Source: Runella sp. SP2
GTDB taxonomy: Bacteria; Bacteroidota; Bacteroidia; Cytophagales; Spirosomataceae
Length of the DNA stretch: 64,000 nucleotides
NCBI RefSeq assembly: GCF_003711225.1
Contig: NZ_CP031030.1
Location: forward strand, 3,410,001-3,474,000
Direction of reading: 5' to 3'
The notes under the pieces were generated by a model. It did no database searches. It was not told the origin of the DNA and was given only the letters and a program-made list of their open reading frames with translations. The translations under genes and the position numbers were made by a program. Each line of letters starts with the position of its first letter. The stretch's first letter is position 1. Below are positions 59,101 through 64,000 of this stretch, piece after piece.

Positions 59101-62100
59101 CCCCCTCCCAACGAATATGTAATGGAAGTAATAGCCGTATTGGTACAGACTGTTTGGGTTTCCGTTGAAGCTACCGACGTGAGTGTTATGCTATGCGTTG
59201 TGTTCACTGCAATAGTACCAGACTCAGTAGCTACCGTACACGTATTGCCCGTGGTAGTAATATTATAATTAAACGGACTGCCTACTACCGTAGTAGGTGA
59301 CCCACTTATCGTCAATACACCCGCATTTACCGAATAGGTGACGCCGTCAGGTAAACCAGTGACCGTGGCGTTTGTAGCACCACCTCCCAACGAATACGTA
59401 ATGGGAGTAATAGCTGTATTAGTACATACCGTTTGGGTTTCTGTTGAAGCTACCGACGTTAACGTTATGCTATGCGTTGGAGTAATCGTAAATGTTACTG
59501 GTGTTCGACATTCTGACAACAATGGACTCGCCGCATAAAAAGTTGTGACACCCGCGCTCGCTGTGTTGGCAATTCCAGAACCCGACACACCTACTGGATT
59601 AAAAACATTTCCTGTAGCCAATGGCGCTCCCCCTGAGGCATTTAAATACCACTGCGTAGGCCCTGTTGAAAATACAGCAGGCGTTGACTGTAATATGAAC
59701 GGTCCTGGATCTAAATTGTAATATGAAGCAACCACTAATATATAAGTGGTTCCAGCTACTAGATTATGCGTAAATTGTGACCGATAATTTCCTCCATTAT
59801 AGTCGATGTCATCATCTCCACGTAAAAAATTGGTAGCGGGTGCTGCTGGATTAAATGAACTTTCGTATAATGAAAGATACGTATCACTATCATAAACCCC
59901 AGCATAAGTAACCTCAAAAGTAACAGCCTCAGTGTTGGGTGCTACAAAAGTGATTGTTTTATAGTGAGACTGCGACCCAGGCGTAGCAACATATACGGTG
60001 GAATTGTCATTCATTGCTCTTACATAGGTATCGGTTATAGAAAGAAGCCCACTAACAGAATTAACCAATACAGCAGGAGAAACCAGTCCTTCCCCTGATG
60101 GAACAGCGGTATTTTGACAAACACTGTAAGCTGGTACCGTTGCTGCCACAGTAGGAGTCACAATCACATTTACATCTTGGGTAATAACATTGCCTGGGCA
60201 GGTAGCTGGGTTTAATGTAAAACGGTATTTGACGGTTACAGGCAAAGGAGAGGTATTGACCAAAGTTTCACTCACAGCTGCAGAGTTCCCCGACCCTGCG
60301 GTATTACTAATACCAGATACGGCATCACGCGTCCAGCTAAAAGTTGTTCCACTTGTAGGTGTAGTTGCTGTATAATTAAAAGGTTGATTAGAACAAACAG
60401 TATGTGCAACGGGGGAGTTTAGTGATGCTCCAGAGATTGGAGTAAAATCTTCAGTTACAATTCGGTCGTTGGTAGATACCCCCGTAGAAGCCAAAGCACC
60501 TAAGCCACGACGAGCAAACGCTCTCCCAATCGCACAGCGATAACGCCCGCCAAACAATAGCCCATCAGCAGCCAAAATAGCATCACGCGCTTGTACAAAA
60601 CTAGGACTACAAGGCTGTAAACGCAACCCTTCATTTACCAATTTAAGCGCAGCAATATTCCCTTTCATATCCATTACATTGGATGGCGTCGAGTAAATAT
60701 TGTTCACTATTTGAGCATCTTGGAGGATAATCTCCCACGTCATATCCCAAAGCATGGTGGCCCAAATCGAGCCAATACCGTGAGGCAAAGAAAATGTAGC
60801 GGTATTACCCACGCCTGCGTAGGTCACAGCACTGTTGACTGTATTGGTATTTTGGTTAAAGTAAGCATATCGATAAGGGCGAATACCTGCTCCGTTTGTA
60901 GCTTGTTTAAGAGCGTAGGTACCAATACCGCGAGGAATGTTTCCGCTTGCTTCGGTCGCTGTCAGTGATGACCAGTCAGTCGTCAGCATCAACGTTAAAT
61001 AATCGCTCCAACCTTCTCCTCCTTGCTCTGCATTTTGAAGACAGGCCGAATTATTGGGTCCTCCTGTAAGACGAGTTGACCAACCGTGCCCATACTCGTG
61101 AGTAATGATTCCGTTATCAAAATCGCCATCTGGCTGATAACTTCCCGAATTAGTCCACAGGTACATCTGCATTCGGCCATTAAGTCCATCGATTGGCGTA
61201 AAGAAATTGGCATTATTGGTTCCACCTCCATCTTGCGCATCGGCAAAAACATAATCATTTCCGTTCCCACCTCGCCCTTGGTTGGTATTTTGGAAGTTAC
61301 CACTAGGTTCGTCAAAACCATATTTCCACAGAACATCGTGAATAAGGTTATTCCAATAAAATAAATTGGTGATAGCGGCATCTCTGTTAGCGGCTGCTGT
61401 ACTTAGTCCTTGTGTATAAGGATAGTTAAAATCTAATGTAGATGATGTGGGGCTATATCCAGTACCGTTATTATTGTTAGCATCCTCTTGCGCCCAAACG
61501 TTATTCCCTCTGGTTGTTGTATAATTTGTCGTTCCATCAAAATGCCAACCATTGGTTGCGCCAGGGCCAGTTCCTAAGGGCACAAACTTGTCGTATGGAG
61601 AAGCTACAAGGCTACGGCTTCCAAAAGTAGGAGCCTCTAATGGGTAATCAAAAACATTATAGGTATTATCAGGTGCCAGTGTTGCTTTGGGAGTAAGAAC
61701 AGCATTAGTTCCTACAGAGGATCCGTGTTCTAAAGAACAATCGTGAGGAGCACCCGACCGATGTACCATCCCAAAACTACAGTGAATCACTTCATCTACT
61801 TTGCGTATGGTTTCGCCCGTATGAGCATCAATGTGCATGCTCCAACCATTTTGCTGGTCTTTGGTCAAAAACTGCACATTCCACGTTAAAGCTACCTTTA
61901 CATGTGGCTTTCCATCTTCAAGTACTTCGTAAGGAAACCAATATTTTTTTACAACAATATTTTCATCCGAAATACTTGCAGATTGATAGACTATTTTCCC
62001 TGGCGTACCATCAGCAAGTGGCGTGTTACTAATTTCCCTGATTTGGATTGGGGTATTTATTGGTAAATTGGCCTCTAGGGCTGCCTTTTGCAATGCTTGT

Positions 62101-62474
62101 ATCGGAGATACTGAAATTGGCGCTTGGTTAACCAATGCTTCTATGTTAGGAACAAAACTACCCGTCGTGTGTTGGACTTGTCCATCCTTAACAACCAAAC
62201 TCAACAAACTATTATAAACCTCAACCGATTCAAAGGTTTGGTTAAAATAGATGTGATACCAACCAGTCGTAGGCGATAAATAAGCACTCGATACGGTCAT
62301 TCTGTCAATATCTTGCTTTAATAGCTTGTGCTTTGTAGCATTTTCAGTGAGATACTGAGTAGCCGTTTGTATTTCATTTTGTGCTTGTGTAGCCCAAGAC
62401 AAACAAGTAAAAAGGGCGAAAAAAAACAGTTTAGGCAAGGAAACTTGCATTTTTTGGAAGGAAATATGCTTCAT
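56121..62474 (-). CDS. Giant M36 fungalysin-type metalloprotease with Ig-like repeats and T9SS sorting domain
   Basis: 2,117 residues; Met1 (62474) or Met9 (62450) may start. A signal peptide (about 1-32) and FTP/PepSY-type propeptide (about 35-225) precede the M36 peptidase domain (about 260-690) with the zinc site HEYGH at 459-463 (GIITHEYGHGWSTRLTG) and Glu487 in GGEGWSDY. Then come a PPC-like domain (about 830-960, YDSDTYLSLYESSFNPAAP), five 93-residue repeats and further Ig-like modules. A long C-terminal region ends in a T9SS type-A sorting domain (about 2040-2117, MPNPVTQMLRLQIQNS, GVSELPTGMYFMKV). It should be exported across the outer membrane and cut or anchored there, degrading proteins outside the cell. 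Confidence 0.93.
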   Translation of the reverse strand: MKHISFQKMQVSLPKLFFFALFTCLSWATQAQNEIQTATQYLTENATKHKLLKQDIDRMTVSSAYLSPTTGWYHIYFNQTFESVEVYNSLLSLVVKDGQVQHTTGSFVPNIEALVNQAPISVSPIQALQKAALEANLPINTPIQIREISNTPLADGTPGKIVYQSASISDENIVVKKYWFPYEVLEDGKPHVKVALTWNVQFLTKDQQNGWSMHIDAHTGETIRKVDEVIHCSFGMVHRSGAPHDCSLEHGSSVGTNAVLTPKATLAPDNTYNVFDYPLEAPTFGSRSLVASPYDKFVPLGTGPGATNGWHFDGTTNYTTTRGNNVWAQEDANNNNGTGYSPTSSTLDFNYPYTQGLSTAAANRDAAITNLFYWNNLIHDVLWKYGFDEPSGNFQNTNQGRGGNGNDYVFADAQDGGGTNNANFFTPIDGLNGRMQMYLWTNSGSYQPDGDFDNGIITHEYGHGWSTRLTGGPNNSACLQNAEQGGEGWSDYLTLMLTTDWSSLTATEASGNIPRGIGTYALKQATNGAGIRPYRYAYFNQNTNTVNSAVTYAGVGNTATFSLPHGIGSIWATMLWDMTWEIILQDAQIVNNIYSTPSNVMDMKGNIAALKLVNEGLRLQPCSPSFVQARDAILAADGLLFGGRYRCAIGRAFARRGLGALASTGVSTNDRIVTEDFTPISGASLNSPVAHTVCSNQPFNYTATTPTSGTTFSWTRDAVSGISNTAGSGNSAAVSETLVNTSPLPVTVKYRFTLNPATCPGNVITQDVNVIVTPTVAATVPAYSVCQNTAVPSGEGLVSPAVLVNSVSGLLSITDTYVRAMNDNSTVYVATPGSQSHYKTITFVAPNTEAVTFEVTYAGVYDSDTYLSLYESSFNPAAPATNFLRGDDDIDYNGGNYRSQFTHNLVAGTTYILVVASYYNLDPGPFILQSTPAVFSTGPTQWYLNASGGAPLATGNVFNPVGVSGSGIANTASAGVTTFYAASPLLSECRTPVTFTITPTHSITLTSVASTETQTVCTNTAITPITYSLGGGATNATVTGLPDGVTYSVNAGVLTISGSPTTVVGSPFNYNITTTGNTCTVATESGTIAVNTTHSITLTSVASTETQTVCTNTAITSITYSLGGGATNATVTGLPSGVTYSVNAGVLTISGSPTTAAGSPFNYNITTSGSSCTAATESGTITVNLAHSITLTSVASTKTQAVCINTAITPITYSLGGGATNATVTGLPSGVTYSVNAGVLTISGPPNTAVGSPFNYNITTTGNTCTVATESGTITIGNAQTITLTSPSATEAQTLCVNTAITSIVYTLGGGATNATVTGLPNGVTYSVSAGVLTISGSPTTATGSPFGYTITTTGSVCTPTTKTGTLTVNAAHGIVLTSSPTTETQIACINSAIVPITYVLSGGATGATVTGLPTGVTSAINGGVLTISGAPTTISGNPFSYSIITTGNACATASESGTITVQTKPVLTLSVLQQTLNEGNSQVICDIDANPVNSLQFNVSGTCGSGSPVWRVQVGSGAWSAWSATVPVSQSSNNQPHRYQAACDANCPTTYTGAIELQINYRSSVPQAVSMVADGVTVAAGETKDVCNVEGNELTFNATCAAGEVLIYSVDGSEYGTTVPTQLVDGQYHNYRVRCRKSDGTSSCVETESGVMRLRLIMNSMTPVVSLNVTSGCGNSVAFTGTTNCGVMTSIWYNATTNTALPSLPSQTPSETTSYYVRCQAEGGCLSGKSNVVTYTVSPVNTPPVVIVSSDVACTGTEVTISTNCPAGTSALWNTGITEASFKVAFANITKQSYSVRCVSSNGCQSGASATKDVYWKAYVVTLINIGESKSSVKTNDRAAWVNQFITRDGGPELEQSTQQNPTLFFTENVNKIAPRYWTINVDACALGTDGSLTFDMLATPETGLPRSFNTHENNAPYFMYANREGWTELYAQNHPAYGFYENNGAGGNVYDAGLPKGLYKLGVRYWDQKGWGSIYPSTRKPQGNVLAYQEYWFRIQSKDGVGVGAARMAESSGQEANGKGQGSDNEKQLTDNGAFASVMPNPVTQMLRLQIQNSKGQVVQTMLLDAAGRQVLGRRFEPETNTHQEEFGVSELPTGMYFMKVTTSEKSVLLKVVKL
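58080..59474 (-). repeat. Five tandem 279-bp (93-residue) repeats inside the M36 gene
   Basis: Each unit begins H/QSITLTSVAST and includes AITPITYSLGGGATNATVTG and PFNYNITTTGNTC. The spacing is exactly 279 bases (landmarks at 58780, 59059 and 59338). The three units nearest the protein N-terminus are nearly identical and the last two have drifted. Confidence 0.92.
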
Positions 62475-62664
62475 ACAAGACTGGTTAAGTTGTTTATGGA
62501 TAGTTTTTCATGAAAACAAGAACAATAACAACATTTTAGTCTAAGAAAACAAAATCAAATACCGTTACTACAAAATTATTTATCATTTTGGTATTTCATT
62601 CTACTTTTTTGAATAAAAGCATACCTCAATTAATCGATTAGATACCAATCCACAAAGCAATAAC

Positions 62665-62694
62665 AAAGCCCTCAACAAGTTAGTCGAGGGCTTT
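62665..62694 (-). terminator. Terminator of the M36 paralogue
   Basis: AAAGCCCTCAAC (62665-62676) and GTCGAGGGCTTT (62683-62694), the same hairpin as at 56076-56105 with one base changed to a G-U pair. It is followed by the 62513-62660 gap, which holds the upstream region of the 56121-62474 gene. Confidence 0.8.
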
Positions 62695-62709
62695 ATTGCA
62701 ATTGAAATG

Positions 62710-64000
62710 CTACAATTTCACTACTTTCAACAACACACTTTTTTCAGACGTTGTTACCTTCATGAAATACATGCCCGTTGGCAATTCGCTGACGCCAAAC
62801 TCCTCTTGGTGTGTGTTGGTTTCGGGTTCAAACCTCCGCCCTAACACCTGACGGCCAGCAGCATCCAACAACGTAGTTTGCACTACTTGTCCCTTGCTGT
62901 TTTGGATTTGAAGGCGGAGCATTTGCGTGACGGGGTTGGGCATGACCGAAGCAAAAGACCCGTTATCGGTTAACTGTTTTTCGTTATCTGACCCTTGCCC
63001 TTTGCTTTTTGCCTCTTGCCATTTACCTATTGCCCCTTGCCCACTGCTCTCCGCTGTCCTCGCTGCTCCTACTCCTACTCCATCTTTCGACTGGATTCTA
63101 AACCAATATTCGTGATAGGCAAGTACGTTGCCTTGCGGTTTGCGCGTTGCGGGGTAAAGGCCAAGCCCTTTTTGATCCCAATAGCGAACACCCAATTTAT
63201 ACAGTCCTTTGGGCAACCCTGCATCATATACGTTACCTCCTGCCCCATTATCTAGGTAAAAACCGAAAGCTGGGTGGTTGGGTGAATACAATTCCGTCCA
63301 ACCTTCACGGTTGGCATACATAAAATACGGCGCGGTATTTTCGTGGGTGTTATACGACTGAATCACGCCCGTTTCGGGTGTCGCTGACAGGTCAAAAGTC
63401 AAAGAACCCTCAGTACCTAATGCACAAGCATCGGCGTTGACCGTCCAATAACGTGGCGCCGTTTTATTGGGGTTTTCAACAAAATATAAAGTTGGATTTT
63501 GCTGCGTACTCGCTACCAAGTCGGGACCACCGTCGCGGGTTAAAAACTGCAATTCCCACTCACTGCGGTTGTTGGTTGGCTTTGTTGCCGACTTGCTTTG
63601 ACCTACGTTGATTAAGGTTACCACAAAAGCATCCCAATATACATTTTTGTGAATACTCTCTAAACTTTGGCAACCGCCCTCAAAAAGGCACTTCGCCCAA
63701 TAGGTTTGTTTGGTAATGTTGTTGAACGACACCTCAAAGCTTGGCGTGGTTACGCCTGTGTTCCAAAATGTGGTGCTTCCTGCGGGACAGTTGGCCGAAA
63801 CTTTCACCGTCATTCCTGTACATACAATCTCTTGACTCGCAGTAATTACTGGCGCAATGTGCGTTGGAATGAGCGTAAACGTCACGACGTTGCTCTTTTC
63901 GCTCACGCAACCATTATCCGTCTGACAACGGGCGTAGTAGGACGTCGTCGCAGTAGGAACAGTGCTTGGTAAACTTGGCAATGCCACATCGGTAGTGGCA
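62710..64000 (-). CDS. C-terminal part of a second giant secreted protein with T9SS tail (5' end beyond window)
   Basis: Open frame from the right edge to a stop at 62710, about 430 codons visible. A GTG at 63987 is in frame, but the frame continues above it (ATTDVALPSLPS), matching the corresponding stretch of the neighbour (TTNTALPSLPSQTP), so the real start lies outside. The visible part parallels residues about 1690-2117 of the M36 protein: Ig-like module (TSYYARCQTDNGCVSEKSNVV), CxxG-type modules, a domain with TRDGGPDLVASTQQNPTLYFVENPNKTAPRYW, then the type-A sorting domain. Whether the missing part is a protease cannot be seen. A 14-residue insertion (AIGKWQEAKSKGQG) sits before the sorting domain compared with the neighbour. 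Confidence 0.88.
   Translation of the reverse strand, partial: ATTDVALPSLPSTVPTATTSYYARCQTDNGCVSEKSNVVTFTLIPTHIAPVITASQEIVCTGMTVKVSANCPAGSTTFWNTGVTTPSFEVSFNNITKQTYWAKCLFEGGCQSLESIHKNVYWDAFVVTLINVGQSKSATKPTNNRSEWELQFLTRDGGPDLVASTQQNPTLYFVENPNKTAPRYWTVNADACALGTEGSLTFDLSATPETGVIQSYNTHENTAPYFMYANREGWTELYSPNHPAFGFYLDNGAGGNVYDAGLPKGLYKLGVRYWDQKGLGLYPATRKPQGNVLAYHEYWFRIQSKDGVGVGAARTAESSGQGAIGKWQEAKSKGQGSDNEKQLTDNGSFASVMPNPVTQMLRLQIQNSKGQVVQTTLLDAAGRQVLGRRFEPETNTHQEEFGVSELPTGMYFMKVTTSEKSVLLKVVKL

Noticed and set aside
62710-63987. A complete 425-residue protein starting at GTG 63987
   Set aside because: The frame continues upstream to the window edge with sequence matching the neighbour, so this is a truncated larger gene.

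Overview
The window looks like a member of the Bacteroidota, probably a Cytophagales bacterium of the Runella/Dyadobacter/Spirosoma type. The evidence is a SusC/SusD pair, a hybrid two-component regulator ending in an AraC-type domain, a type IX secretion (T9SS) C-terminal sorting domain, an ECF sigma/FecR pair with no RNA polymerase or ribosomal genes nearby, and weak Shine-Dalgarno sequences with a TTTG-type promoter candidate. The genus is inference from overall feel; no marker gene is present.

Layout. 1-3881: the 5' portion of a very large secreted repeat protein that runs off the left edge. 4021-7714: a lipoprotein and a 7TM-DISM hybrid histidine kinase/AraC regulator. 7865-35258: an almost unbroken minus-strand block of secreted carbohydrate-active enzymes: a GH10 xylanase, a small secreted protein, a GH43 arabinanase-like enzyme, a secreted beta-sandwich protein, a double-CE1 esterase, a CE15 glucuronoyl esterase, four single-CE1 feruloyl-esterase-like enzymes, a GH29 fucosidase, a CE6-type/carboxylesterase fusion, a GH97, a GH43, a secreted VOC protein, a GH127, another GH43 and a GH95. 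A strong terminator at 35435-35470 separates this block from susD-susC (35514-40796), which is preceded on the same strand by fecR and an ECF sigma factor gene (41002-42732). Divergently at 42933-45511 lie a GPH-type sugar:cation symporter and a cytoplasmic GH43. A NUDIX-type regulator and a secreted metallophosphoesterase follow.

47590-55958 is mixed: a cytochrome c/PQQ sugar dehydrogenase, a lipoprotein, an AhpD-like protein, a GH30 enzyme, a secreted degenerate metallopeptidase-like protein and a LytT/LytS two-component pair. 56121-64000 holds a giant M36 (fungalysin-type) protease with 93-residue repeats and a T9SS tail, and the 3' part of a paralogue with an almost identical tail and terminator.

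Working model (inference). The locus dismantles a heavily decorated plant glucuronoarabinoxylan, possibly with pectic or arabinogalactan material. GH10 cuts the xylan backbone. CE1, CE6-type and CE15 esterases remove feruloyl, acetyl and glucuronoyl-lignin ester links. GH43 and GH127 remove arabinose and xylose. GH29, GH95 and GH97 remove fucose/L-galactose/galactose-type caps. SusCD imports oligosaccharides, the GPH transporter moves them across the inner membrane, and the cytoplasmic GH43 finishes the job. Control seems layered: ECF/FecR signalling through the STN domain of SusC, the 7TM hybrid regulator, and perhaps the NUDIX-type regulator acting on a shared 21-bp inverted repeat upstream of susC and GH95.

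There is no gene-free stretch above 300 bases, and I see no tRNA, rRNA, IS element or CRISPR array. Short intergenic hairpin repeats of several families are present.
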